From Pisolithus tinctorius (taxonomy: Eukaryota; Basidiomycota; Agaricomycetes; Boletales; Pisolithaceae), in assembly GCA_024663395.1 (NCBI GenBank), contig JANFAH010000001.1, forward strand, positions 5,022,001 through 5,086,000: 64,000 bases of DNA, given 5' to 3'. The notes under the pieces are model-generated. The model was not told the DNA's origin. It saw only the letters and a list, made by a program, of their open reading frames with translations, and searched no databases. Positions 8,363 to 18,639 of the stretch are shown one piece after another. The first letter of the stretch is position 1, and each line of letters opens with the position of its first letter. Both the position numbers and the translations under genes were made by a program.

Positions 8363-11300
8363 ATGCATCGTCGTAGAACCAAAGTCCTTGGCAAAAGCTC
8401 TGCAGGAGGTTTGTATAAATTTGAAGTGACTAAAACCCGGAGAGGAAAGGACACCTACAAGGAGGTGGATGCTAGACACCTCTACCTCCCATCTCAGAGT
8501 CAACCTTCAACTCCAAGGACCCCCAGGACAATAGGCTCCCAAAATGTTGTCCCAGACTCCTTTGACATGCCTACCTTGGACTGGAATGATGAGGAAGATA
8601 CCCCAAATACTAGGAGGGTTACCAAGGTGGGAAGTTTTGCCTGATACTGCATTGGCTAAATTATCCCCTAGAGTCAAAATGATTTCATCAGAGAATGGCT
8701 GCCTTGGAGAGCAGAATATCTCAAAGTCATTCTCGAGGGAGAGCAGCTGGCTAAGGGGGGGATATGTGAGCAGTGCTGTCAGGCAGAAGGAAGTATCAGA
8801 TGCATGTCCTGCATTGGTGTGCATGCCTGGTGTGGTCCTTGTGCTGTGAAAGTGCATCAAAATCTTCCATTCCACAAGGTACAAAGATGGAATGCTACTC
8901 ATTACCAGGCTACCTCTTTGATGGCACTTGGGTTCCTTTGGCACATTGGCCATGGGGGTCGTCCTTGCCCTCAAAACAGACAGAATCAGGATCCAGACTC
9001 AGAGGAGTTGGGCTATACTTCTGGGGAAGGGCCTCCCAATTACAGGTCAATGGCAGTCATATCCTGTAGCCTCCATGTTAACCTCTGGTAGCAGGAGATC
9101 CTTCAGATCAAAAATGACCATAGTGCACACAGAAGGAATTTTCACTCATGAGATTTCTTGGTGCAATTGCCCTGGGTCAGATCCAATGGACTGGCACCTT
9201 GATTTACTCAGGGAAAGACTCTTTCCAGCCAGTATAACAAAGCCCAAGACTGCTTTCACCTTTGATGTTCTTAATCACTTTCTCATTGATGCCCTGGAAT
9301 GCAAGACTTCAGCTATGAGTTTCTATCAGAAGCTGAAGAGGTTCACCAACAATGCATTTCCTGACTGTATACCAGTTGAGTGCCATGCACTATTTGCTCT
9401 TAGGGGGTTCTATTAATGCATTCATTTCCAATTAGGACAGGTACCGAGAGCTGATGAGGGTTTCCAGACTGTGGAGGGATTTGAAACATAGGAAATGGTT
9501 TGGCTTTGGTCATGATAAAGAACAAGATCCTAGACAAGGAGAACTTGCACTCTTTTGTCCTGCCTGCCCACAACCAGGTATTAATTTACCTCCAGATTGG
9601 AAAACCCGATATGACAGGTATGGAGTGATAATCTGTAGGGTTTTGATTTCTAACTCCCCTCCCCCCTTAGTGATACCATAATGAGGCAATATGTCATGGA
9701 TGGCAACTTCACTGCTCAGCATATGAAAATGAACAAGCCTGAGTTGGATGTGTCATTATCAGATGGAACTGGTTACATGGTTGCTGAAAAGCCCTACCAG
9801 GCCCATCTTGAGCAGTCTTTGGATAACAAGGAGGTGAGTTGTCCCAAGGTCATGGAGTTTAAATGACCCACTGTACTGGTAGAGATCCACCTGCAGCAAT
9901 CACAGGGCAATCAATGCTGCTAATATTAACAAGTCCAATCTCCGGTCCACTGGGATTGGTGCCACAGCCTGTGCTCGGCATGGTTGCTTTGTTCCCCATT
10001 CTGTGGTGGACTTTCAGAAAGGGGAAAAGTGAGTGGACCTGATGGATGTACTGGAAGCCTTTGGAACTCATTTTGTGCTAGGTACATGAACACAGATTAC
10101 TCCATCTGCAGTGCTCTTGATTATCATTCAGAAAGCATCACAAAGGCCCTTGTCATTTATGATGTTGGGTGCCAGTGGAGTATTAACTTCCAGAGTCGGG
10201 TAAAATCCAGCTGCTCTCTCCATCTCCCTCCCTCCCTGGAAATCATTCCTGCTGTGGGGAAGTTTCATCTTGCTGCCCACAAACTCTCTTGCTTTCCAAG
10301 ATATAGCCTCAACTTTATCAAGGGTGCTGGTCATCTGGATGGTGAAATTTTGGAGACATTGTGGGCTCCATTCAATAAGATCTCTCCCACTGCAAGGTCT
10401 ATGACTCAGGCCCACAGACAAGAAGTGTATGATGACCATATGAGAGATTCTAACTGGAAAAAAATTGTCAACATGGGTGAGAGACCTTTTCTTCAAAGAG
10501 AAGTTAATTTACCCTGTACATCTCAGTTCCTGCACTGTTGAAAAAATACAAGACCTCACACAAGTGCCTAGAAGAAATGAATCAGGCATATGAGCAGTTG
10601 ACAGCTGTTCTAGACCCTGGCCAACTTGCCCAATGGGAGTCAGATGTTCTTGAGGCAGAAGCAAATCGAGGTGATTCCCTAGACATTTATTTGTTGAAAG
10701 GGGAAAAAGGTCAGTATGTTCCTAAGAAACCCTGGGCATGTCTGATGGCCTGTAGCCCCTACCATGGGTGAAGTGCAGTTAAAGCTCATGAAAAATCCAC
10801 CTGTGTCCCCAGGGAGCCATGGTTCTGTGGCTTGGCTTGTGGAAGGAATTAGCATAGAGGATGCACAGTATGGTCTGTGGTTTCCAGAAGCAATAGGTTG
10901 CTAACCAGACCTGCAGGGACCAGCTAAGATCTGAGCTTAGACAGAGCCACATGTCTACCAGACAAGAAATCAAAGTCTCAGAGAAAAGAAAAAGACTTTC
11001 TGCCAGGATTGACAAATTCCATGGCACCAGCCAGGCATTTCTCAAAGGTTTGGAGGTGGATGATGTCTTCATACCCCAGGATGATCCAGCATTCCTTGGG
11101 CAAGGTGAAGAAATTGATGACAATGGAGAGTACTGGGAAGATGATGAGGATTGGGAGGCTACAGAAGAAGGAGAGGAGCTACCTGCTGAGCTCATGAGTA
11201 TATGGATGCCCTCATCCATTGGAGCAACCAAACTGATGGAGCTTGGCCTTCATGACCTCCTCAAAGAAGAAATGGAACTCAGGATTGGGCAAGCTAATGA

Positions 11301-11963
11301 TTGTCTAGACCAGCTCCGAACCAACCTTGGACACAAGGCAATGTTATACAGACAGAACTTCCGCAGTGCACAATCAACTAGGGAAGGTACAAGAACCAAG
11401 CAGGACATCCAAAAAGTGGTGGCTCGGATAAACAAGCAGGTCAGAAGTTATCAGAGGGCAAGGCAGGCCATTCTCCAGTTGGAACCCAATCAAGAGATTG
11501 GACAAAGATATCAGGCTATTCAGCCCCAGGACCTGGCAGTGAGTAAGGATGTTACAGAGGAGAACCGGTTTGGGCAGGGAACCAGCAAAATGGCATGGTT
11601 TTGGATGATGGATGGTGAACAGGGTCAACTGAATGCTGAGAAGGGGGGTTTAATGGAGGAGTGTAAGTGTTAATACTACTCAAAAAAATCTCACCAATAA
11701 ATTGTGGGGCAGTTTACAGGATCAACTGGCTCAAAGCAAGGGCAAGAAGGGACAGGTGGAAAGAAGAATTGTCATTGGTGAGGCATGAGATGGTTTGGGC
11801 CATCTTATGGTTTGAGTTCCAGAAGGACATATGGGAGAAAAGGGCTCTACAATTGTTGGAACCAGGGAAAAAGGCTTATGCTCATAAGCAGATAGTGTTG
11901 TGGACTGACTTTTCCAAAAAGGCCCAATTGATGTTCCAAGGTAAACAAATGGATTGTATTTAG
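8363..11963 (+). CDS. KDZ (Kyakuja-Dileera-Zisupton) transposase
   Basis: The mobility enzyme of the element, an RNase H-fold transposase with zinc-binding inserts. Eleven exons close in frame: 8363-8626, 8672-9045, 9095-9374, 9436-9617, 9671-9833, 9883-10028, 10082-10476, 10527-10709, 10756-10867, 10917-11662 and 11713-11963, 3096 nt, 1031 residues, the usual size. Landmarks are the Cys cluster CEQC...CMSC...CGPC...FHKVQRW...GHGGRPCP (about 120-188), HEISWCNC, PKTAFTF, CPAC (347-350), DGNF (D377), STCSNHR (about 423-429), CARHG, YDVGCQW (D497), LDGE (E558), AWLVEGISIE and, near the C-terminus, ARRDRWKEE. D377, D497 and E558 are the candidate catalytic acids. No stop or frameshift is needed, although several donors are weak (GTGGGA, GTCAAT, GTTGAG). 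Coding sequence is almost free of CpG (1 in 9001-9600). Confidence 0.92.
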
Positions 11964-12196
11964 AACATGGGTATATGTGTATAGTTTTCCAATTACCCTT
12001 GCTTTGCACTTGGTATCTGAATCAAAGTGAATAGCAAATACATCAAAACAATCATACCATAATGGTACCTTTCCTAAAAGAGTGATGGCCGAAAACTTCA
12101 ACCTCCTGCCTAAATTGGGAAAGGCTGAAAAATTTTCACCTTGCTTCCAACCTCCATCATCTGTGCTGCTAATTATCCCCCTGATTCTATTCTCTC

Positions 12197-14575
12197 ATGG
12201 CTGATTGGTCTGAAGTCTACTCTGATCTGCTGTCCTCCTATGTGGAGCAGTACACAGATGCCCGAGGGAATCCTGACCTCAGGGCCCAGATCCTGGCTGA
12301 TGTGAAATCCCAGATCCTTCAGCAAGCATCTTCAGGATCTGTGGAATTGCCCCAGAACTTGAGAGTGGTAGGGTATCTTTTTCATCAAGTTTCACATATC
12401 TCAAGTGTATTTAGGCCATCAGAAGGGTGTTTTTGCCAGAACTAGACCCTGAAGACCAGGATGATGAGGAACACATCATTGAGAGCATCCTGGCTGCAAC
12501 AGACAAGAGGAAGGAGCAGCCTGGGACTGGTGAGGATGAGGATGGCAGAGAGGAGAGGACCAGACCTACCAAGGCTGGAAATTACAGAAAACCCTTCACT
12601 GATTTTACTGCCTCCCAGCAGCTCTTCAAAGAGGACATGGATGCCTATGATAGGGAGAGGAGGGACACCAAGGACCCCAAGACCATAGGTCAGAGGACCA
12701 AAATCATCCAACAGTGGTGGGAGTCTCTTGCAGATGACAAGAAGGCTGAAGCAGGGAGGGCTGCTTCCAAGTGGAATAAGTTGGGAGCTCCAAAAGAAAC
12801 TCATGAATTGTCAGTGCTGGTCTACTTCAAATGTCTTATACTAATCATGCAATAATTCAGGTACAGGAGAAAAAATTTTCCCAACATGGCCAGAGACTTT
12901 ATTGAAACAGTCAGGAGGACCATGGGGTCAAATATAGTGATGTTTCTGGCTCATGAGACTACTGATTCTCAGATCAAGATGGCAGTGTAGGTTCCCCTTT
13001 ACCTTGTCTATCTAATGCTAATGAAGAAACCTAGCTTTGAAACACAACCCCCTGATGGGAAGAAGGCCTTCTCAGAGTCTTCAGAGCCCACCAAGGATTG
13101 GGTTCTAAAGGGAGAGCAAATGTTAACCAATTATCTTTTGACTGAAGCTGGTAAGTGATAAACATTGGTGATCAATGTAATATGTGTACCTAGGTTGATT
13201 CCATACTCAGCTGAGGAAGATTTGAATGATGAGAATCCAAAGGTGGAGATAGCCTTGGATGATGAAGGAAACCCAGAGGTACCAGCTTGGACTGGTCAGA
13301 AACTCAAGGTCCAGCAGAGTTTGGCAAGAATGGTCTTCCAGGCTGCCTATGGTATGTTCTTGATTGTCAAGTGCATCTACAGTTGTTGATGGAAGTTGGA
13401 AACATAGCAAAGTTTACAGGGAAGCCCAAGGCCAAGGTTCCCTGGGGCCTGCTTATCAAGTCCCATTTGGAGTATCTGAGTTCCGATTCCATCCCAGAAG
13501 GATTCATGATGAAAGATCCTTCAAAATGGACCAAGGCCGACATGTGGATGCTTTGGAATCATTGGAATTCCCAAGAGGAGGAGGATAAGGTGATTGTTTC
13601 ATTCATCAAGTGCAAAAAGGAGGACGAGCCATTGGGAAGGCCCTGGAACAGGAAAACCCCATCCAAAAAGAGAGAGTGGATGAGCCCTGGGGAGGACAGT
13701 GAAGCTGGGGTGGAGGCCAAGCCCTCAGATTTAGGGGAAGAAATTGGTGGGGCTGGTATGACCCCTATAGCAACTTCATCAGGGGCCCAGGATATCCTTG
13801 ACTCTGGGAGGGCCCCATCTGAAGATACCCCTCATGAATCCAGCCCTGCTTGTCATGCCAATGGGGACAGGGTGAAATATTTAAAGTCCCTTTGCATCAT
13901 GCCCAGGTACCAGGAACTTGTTGAGCTTGTAGATGGCTTGCCAGAGACAGTAAGTGATAAACTTTCTTCAAATACCAGGTTAACAAACATTTTGTACAGG
14001 AACCTGATGCTGGACCAGTCAACCTGCCTGTCTGGGCATCTTGGGCCTGGAGTGCCCAGTATTTGCCCCAGGAGATGCATGGCAATGGGGATTCCTTCTG
14101 GAAGGCACTGTATCAATTGCAAAGTGAAAAGTTTGCATCCACCCAAAAAGGTCTTACCATTGTACTGGGATTTGGTTTGTTGTGGAGGGAGTGCAAAAGA
14201 GCACAGGACATAGAATCAGATGACCCTGAAGCTGCTAATCTGGGCTTTTTGCTAGGCTCAGGTCTTGATATCCACAAGGGGGAAGATGTTATGGGTGCAG
14301 TGGGGCTGGTAGTTGCAAGACTGCAGCAGAATTCTGGTGGCTCAAGCAGAGGGATTGGTGCACAGGAAACAACTGGGGTCAGTGCAGGGGATTCCTGTCC
14401 CACCCAGGGGGGTGGCATGAAGGAATCCCGGAATACAAGAAAGGATGTGAGGAAAAGAAAAAGGGGAGGCAGTGGGGATGTTGATCAGAAGATGGCAAAG
14501 GAGGGTGAAGAGGCAAGCAAGAAATCAACTAGAGCTCGCCAACCAACCAAGAGAGCTCTGGGTCTTGGTCTATAA
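12197..14575 (+). CDS. Divergent HMG-like protein of KDZ elements
   Basis: Multi-exon cargo gene downstream of the transposase, same strand. The first exon 12197-12372 (MADWSEVYSD start) joins 12426 in frame. This gives an acidic stretch and then a helical segment with KPFTDFTASQQLFKEDMDAY, QWWESLADDKKAEAGRAASKWN and PKETHE, the pattern of the divergent HMG domain known as cargo of TET/KDZ elements. Later exons encode an acidic linker near 13210-13340, a conserved-looking block VPWGLLIKSHLEYL with WTKADMWMLWNHW (about 13440-13570), and after a further intron a block from LPVWASWAW to WRECKRAQ (14020-14210). The tail is Lys/Arg-rich and nuclear-signal-like (KDVRKRKRGG, KRALGLGL). Inferred role: DNA-binding partner of transposase or TET. 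Exon borders in the middle are approximate. Confidence 0.65.
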
Positions 14576-14835
14576 ATAAACTGTAGATGGTGTGAATCAA
14601 AAGGATCCCTATATATGGCTACCCATGCTCATTGCAAGTTTCAAACCCTGTGAGATCACTGACATCACCTGGAGGTGAAGAATGGCCATGGATTCAGGGG
14701 GTAAGGCCACCCCCCAGTGAGGTTGGCCAACACTGGTCTCAGGGGGTATGTCCATCTGGAAGTGTCATCAGAGTCAATACTTCTGGTAACATCTAAATTG
14801 ACAAGCAATTGATTATGCCAAGGGAATTTTCAGGG
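14576..14835. other. Short gap before the right satellite
   Basis: Holds the 3' end of the HMG-like gene and three irregular copies of a TGGCCAAC/CAGGGG motif that seem to be degenerate satellite units. No gene seen. Confidence 0.5.
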
Positions 14836-15435
14836 TTTGGCCAACCCTACTTCCAGGTGGTGAGGTCTGTGTCCATCCCCCAGTGAAATCGGCCGACACC
14901 ACTTCCAGGGTGTGGGTCCATCCCCCAGTGAGGTCGGCCGACACCACTTCCAGGGTGTGGATCCATCCCCCAGTGAGGTCGGCCGACACCACTTCCAGGG
15001 TGTGGGTCCATCGTCCAGTGAGGTCGGCCGACACCACTTCCAGGGTGTGGGTCCATCCCCCAGTGAGGTCGGCCGACACCACTTCCAGGGTGTGGGTCCA
15101 TCCCCCAGTGAGGTCGGCCGACACCACTTCCAGGGTGTGGATCCATCGTCCAGTGAGGTCGGCCGACACCACTTCCAGGGTGTGGGTCCATCGTCCAGTG
15201 AGGTCGGCCGACACCACTTCCAGGGTGTGGGTCCATCCCCCAGTGAGGTCAGCCGACACCACTTCCAGGGTGTGGGTCCATCCCCCAGTGAGGTCGGCCA
15301 ACACCACTTCCAGGGTGTGGGTCCATCGTCCAGTGAGGTCGGCCGACACCACTTCCAGGGTGTGGATCCATCGTCCAGTGAGGTCGGCCAACACCACTTC
15401 CAGGGTGTGGGTCCATCCCCCAGTGAGGCCGGCCG
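14836..15435. repeat. Right 45-bp minisatellite, about 13 units, inverted relative to the left array
   Basis: Units start with CAGTGAGGTCGGCCGACACC at 14926, 14971, 15016 and so on, strict 45-bp period, with only a few variable sites (GGGTCC/GGATCC, CCCCC/CGTC, GGCCGAC/AGCCGAC/GGCCAAC). The reverse complement begins CCTGGAAGTGGTGTCGGCCG, nearly identical to the left unit CCTGGAAGTGGGGTCGGCCG. The two arrays are therefore subterminal inverted repeats of one element. Units are far more homogeneous than in the left array. ORFs open on both strands here are repeat artefacts. Confidence 0.95.
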
Positions 15436-15542
15436 ACCTCCCTCCAACATGTCGGCCTATCCACCATCAGGGTCTATAGGCCGATGTCGGTTAGTCCCAC
15501 TTTCAGGACCAAATGTGCATGTCGGATGACCCACTTTCTGGA

Positions 15543-16190
15543 TTACATGTGACTGAAGGGTCTGTCCGAGGGACGGAGTTGAAGTTGGAACTGGACAGAC
15601 CCTTCTAGTTTGCAGGCGTGCACAAAAGTGGCTGCATTGATTAGGGAAACCAGAGGGGCCATCAGAGGGGTGCAAGCCAGGGAGTCGGAGACCGGTACAG
15701 ATGGCGCAAGGCCGGGTTGGTCGCTAGGACCAGAGTCAGGGAGGCTGGTGGGGACTGGGCTTACAGGGGGTGTCGACAGGGTTGGCATTCCTTGTGCAGT
15801 AGTCCGGAATGTTAGACTGCTCAATACCCAATCAATCAACGGATTGTAGTGGGTGAGCCAGTCATGTCCGAGGACTATCTTACACTCAGAATCCAACAGG
15901 GCTAAAAACAGGGTTACCGGGGTGACATCACCGGATGCGAAGCGGATATTGACATCTACTGCCTGGGTTATAGTGAAGGTGGACATTCCATCAAAAAGCC
16001 GGAGTCGGATTGGTGAGACCGAGTAAGGGGTAAACGAGTGTTGATTAGCAAATTGATTATCTATGAAACAGTGCATGGAACCGGAGTCCACTAAAGTACG
16101 AAGCCGAGGTAAATCTGGGTTTTCTAATGTGACATAGGGGGTTAAAGAATTCGGACTGGAAAGAGCGGACGTGTTGAGACGAGCCTCCAA
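15543..16190 (-). CDS. Ty3/gypsy retropepsin-like segment, cut off downstream
   Basis: An aspartic protease domain of a gypsy polyprotein. It has the active-site triplet in LVDSGSMHCFID, a later ILGHDWL-type flap region (KIVLGHDWLTHYNPLIDW) and a Pro/Ser-rich linker at the C-terminus. It follows the gag frame on the same strand after a stop and a frame change, as in a gag-pol frameshift or separate pol start. Reverse transcriptase and integrase should continue to the left, but the KDZ right end begins there and the frame stops at 15543. The pol gene is therefore truncated, probably by the KDZ insertion. Confidence 0.8.
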   Translation of the reverse strand: MEARLNTSALSSPNSLTPYVTLENPDLPRLRTLVDSGSMHCFIDNQFANQHSFTPYSVSPIRLRLFDGMSTFTITQAVDVNIRFASGDVTPVTLFLALLDSECKIVLGHDWLTHYNPLIDWVLSSLTFRTTAQGMPTLSTPPVSPVPTSLPDSGPSDQPGLAPSVPVSDSLACTPLMAPLVSLINAATFVHACKLEGSVQFQLQLRPSDRPFSHM

Positions 16191-16249
16191 GTTTGCACAA
16201 CCGGAGTCAACGCAGCTCCCAGATTGTGCAGAGTCCTGGGAGCTGCTAC

Positions 16250-17626
16250 CTATTTTTTTGTCTCGGGGGTAGAACCCGAGCCCGAGGCCAGTGTGGCCTC
16301 GGTGGTGGCCGCAGCGCGAGCTTTGGCCTTTCCAGCTTTCTTAGGGCATTTGTCAGCAAAATGGCCGGACCCTCCGCAGAACATGCAGAGGTTTCCGTCT
16401 AGGCGATGCTTGCATTCTTCTGGGGTGAGTTTCCCATCCTTCCCAAGTTTGCTAGGCTCGGGCTTGGACGAGTTGCTGTTATTGCTATTTCCCGGCTTTG
16501 ATGAAGCTGGCTTGGGGGAAGAACTGGAGTTATTATTGTTGCCGGTCTTGGATTTATCTTGACCGGTCTTAGGCTGGTTGTTGTTGCCGGAGCTGCCAGA
16601 CTTGTTGTTGCTAGAGTTGGACAAGCCTTGGTGCTTACTCGCCTGCTGGACTTCTTCCTTGCGCTCCCAATAGCGTGCATCTATCTCCTGGGCGAGGTGG
16701 CGGAGCTCGTGAAGTGTCCAGGGTTTGCCAACCCGGCAGACTTCATCCTTAATTCGGTCTGGGAGTCCAGAGTAGAAGTGGTGGCGCAGCGCACCGTCTC
16801 CGTAGCCTCGGACTTGTGAAGCAAGCCAATTGAAGTCAACTATGTATTTGTTGATGCACTGGTTATCCTTCATGTGTAAATGGTCGAGCTGACTCTCGGC
16901 GTCAGCGACCGGATCATGGGGGCCGAAAGTGGTTTGCAACTCTAGGATGAACTCCCACCAGGAGTCCATCCAGAGAGGCCGGTCATTGGGGTCATCGAGC
17001 CTGAGTAAGTCTGGCTCGAACCATTCAAGGGCCATGCCTTTGAGGTAAGACTGCGCGAAGATGACTTTGGCGCGGTCGGTCCTGAAAGCCCGGGGGCGGT
17101 CTTGAAAATTAAGTTCGCACTGGATGAAGAAAGCACGAAGCTTCTTTGGGTCGGTGCCATCAAAAGTGTCGGGCTCGCACAACTTGGTCCTACTTGAGGA
17201 CTCAGGGGTGGTGCAGGCATTGCGAGCCAATAACTTGATGGCCGAAGCAAGGTTGTCCAAGACCATAATGCCAGGCTCCATGTCCGGATCTGGGAAGTCC
17301 AGATCATCCTCCGGATCATTATCTTCCGGATCCTCATCACTGGGACCATTGCTGGGGTCATCATTGTCTGGATTGTTGTCATCATCGTCGCCTGGCCCAT
17401 CATCGCCAGGGTCACCCTCAGGGATGGGAGCAGTGGGATGACGTGGGGTGGGGGTATTAGAGGTGCGGGCTGAAAAGCCCCTGAAGGGACTAACGGGATC
17501 TGGGGAGCGCCTAGTGGTGCCCAATGCAGCTAGAGCTGTTTCGCGGCGAGCCCCACTGGCTGAGGTGGAGTCGGGATTAGTGGCAGAGCGGCCACGGGGA
17601 GGTTGGAAACGAGTCTTGGTTGCCAT
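16250..17626 (-). CDS. Ty3/gypsy gag polyprotein
   Basis: 458-residue gag read from the ATG at 17626. It has a Gly/Ser/Asp-rich N-terminus, the retrotransposon gag core (CEPDTFDGTDPKKLRAFF, then FAQSYLKGMALEWFEP), an Asn/Ser low-complexity linker, and one CCHC zinc knuckle (CMFCGGSGHFADKC, residues about 414-427). The frame is fully open, so this copy is not old. The protease frame follows directly downstream on the same strand. CpG is common in this element, unlike the neighbouring KDZ element. Confidence 0.9.
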   Translation of the reverse strand: MATKTRFQPPRGRSATNPDSTSASGARRETALAALGTTRRSPDPVSPFRGFSARTSNTPTPRHPTAPIPEGDPGDDGPGDDDDNNPDNDDPSNGPSDEDPEDNDPEDDLDFPDPDMEPGIMVLDNLASAIKLLARNACTTPESSSRTKLCEPDTFDGTDPKKLRAFFIQCELNFQDRPRAFRTDRAKVIFAQSYLKGMALEWFEPDLLRLDDPNDRPLWMDSWWEFILELQTTFGPHDPVADAESQLDHLHMKDNQCINKYIVDFNWLASQVRGYGDGALRHHFYSGLPDRIKDEVCRVGKPWTLHELRHLAQEIDARYWERKEEVQQASKHQGLSNSSNNKSGSSGNNNQPKTGQDKSKTGNNNNSSSSPKPASSKPGNSNNSNSSKPEPSKLGKDGKLTPEECKHRLDGNLCMFCGGSGHFADKCPKKAGKAKARAAATTEATLASGSGSTPETKK

Positions 17627-18178
17627 GATGTACTAGACCCACACAAGTGGCGAGTCTGAAATACTGTCAAGTACGGGGTGTCCGGGTTGAGACCAGACCG
17701 GAGACCGAAGTGGGCGCGAGGCCGAGGGGTCAGAGTCAGGGATAAAGACAAAGGTACAGAAGGGTGGACTGCTTGGACTTAGTGACTGAGGATACAGCGC
17801 TATTCCCTTGTGTGGGTCTCAGTCCGAGTCCGAGGCCGAGGTGGGGTTATCAGAGGTAACTTAGTTGATTTCAGACTAAGGAGTACAGGCCAAGTAACTA
17901 CGAGTTTATATACCAGAAGTAACTATAGTACGGAGACCGGTAATGCCGGTCTCACGCAGATTGCTAAGCAGATTGGTAAGACGAGGATTACTAATGTATG
18001 ACTAAGGTAACGGAGACCGGGACAGGTAGACCAGGGACAGGACCGGGGACAGGACTTAACCGGAATGACACGCACTGCAAAGCAGTGCTTACCGCGCTAG
18101 ACCATCTGGAGACAAGAGGACAGTGAGGCCGAGGCTGGACTGAGTGAGTGCAAGGCCGAGTCCAGCCGGGGTCGAGAC
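17627..18178. other. Gypsy 5' leader and LTR-like debris
   Basis: Rich in GAGACCGG, CCGAGGCCGAG and GGGACAGG motifs that recur imperfectly, as in LTR and leader DNA. No ORF of note. A degenerate tRNA-like string is listed among the rejected items. I cannot place exact LTR ends for the minus-strand gypsy element. Confidence 0.4.
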
Positions 18179-18592
18179 ATGGCTATGACAGAGGAGACAA
18201 TCGTCGTACAAGGGGGGCCCCTGGGTGATCGTCCCAACTCGTCGCCATTTAGAACACAAGGATCAGAGAGGCCTCGGACCAGTAGATGTCGCAAGACCTC
18301 ATGTACAAGCAGGTGTCGCGAGGCACCTAAAACCACTGCTGATAATCGTCAGAGTGCCACCGTCGCTAGTTCCTCGACCTCTACCTTAGACATGGATCCC
18401 CCTTTCGACACCCTTGCCAATCCTACTCATATCACGATTAACCATCTAAGCATCGACAGTGTCTTCGATGGCCTGGACAATGAAGGGGAATATGGAGAGG
18501 ATTACGATGGCATAGCAGATGCGGAGGGTGAAGTTGATGAAACGATGCCCCAGGACGAGACTGCGGGAAGTGCCAGGGACGCTGCTTTGTAA
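18179..18592 (+). pseudogene. C-terminal tail of a second, plus-strand LTR-retrotransposon polyprotein
   Basis: An acidic, unstructured 137-residue ORF (start MAMTEETIVVQ, end ARDAAL) immediately before a polypurine tract (GGAGGGGGGAA, 18629-18639) and an LTR-like start TGTAAGGACTCGG at 18640. This order, polyprotein tail, polypurine tract, LTR, is that of the 3' end of a plus-strand LTR element, opposite to the gag at 16250-17626. I see no enzyme motif; the call rests on context. Confidence 0.45.
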
Positions 18593-18639
18593 GCAAGTTT
18601 TACACGAAGAAAGGGTACTTTGTACCCTGGAGGGGGGAA

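Larger units (their letters stand above)
1..15545 (+). mobile_element. KDZ-type DNA transposon carrying a TET/JBP gene and an H3-tail mimic (left tip outside the window)
   Basis: The element is defined by its gene set and its ends. It encodes a KDZ transposase (8363-11963), a TET/JBP dioxygenase (6873-8218), an HMG-like protein (12197-14575) and a divergently transcribed H3-tail protein (1405-2992). Two 45-bp minisatellites sit at the ends in inverted orientation (1-1035 and 14836-15435). In basidiomycetes TET/JBP genes are known to travel with KDZ transposons together with divergent HMG-domain genes, so this combination is expected. I could not fix the terminal bases: the left end is beyond position 1, and the right end lies between about 15440 and 15560, where sequence resembling degenerate satellite units gives way to a Ty3/gypsy reading frame. 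All four genes can be assembled with canonical or near-canonical introns and no forced frameshift, so the copy looks young. Confidence 0.85.

Noticed and set aside
10860..10930. Frameshift in the KDZ transposase near 10890
   Set aside because: An intron 10868-10916 (GTATGG, GCTAACC branch, GCAG) restores the frame and the family pattern EDAQDQLRSELR.
14836..15435. CRISPR-like regular array
   Set aside because: Units are adjacent 45-bp copies with no unique spacers, in a eukaryotic genome.
14813..15529. Long ORFs in four frames over the right satellite
   Set aside because: Same repeat artefact; open simultaneously on both strands.
18068..18104. tRNA-like string on the minus strand (TGGTCTAGCGCGGTAAGCA... 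with a GCACT/AGTGC stem)
   Set aside because: The anticodon loop lacks U33, and the B box (GGTTAAGTCC) is degenerate; probably retrotransposon leader or a decayed tRNA.
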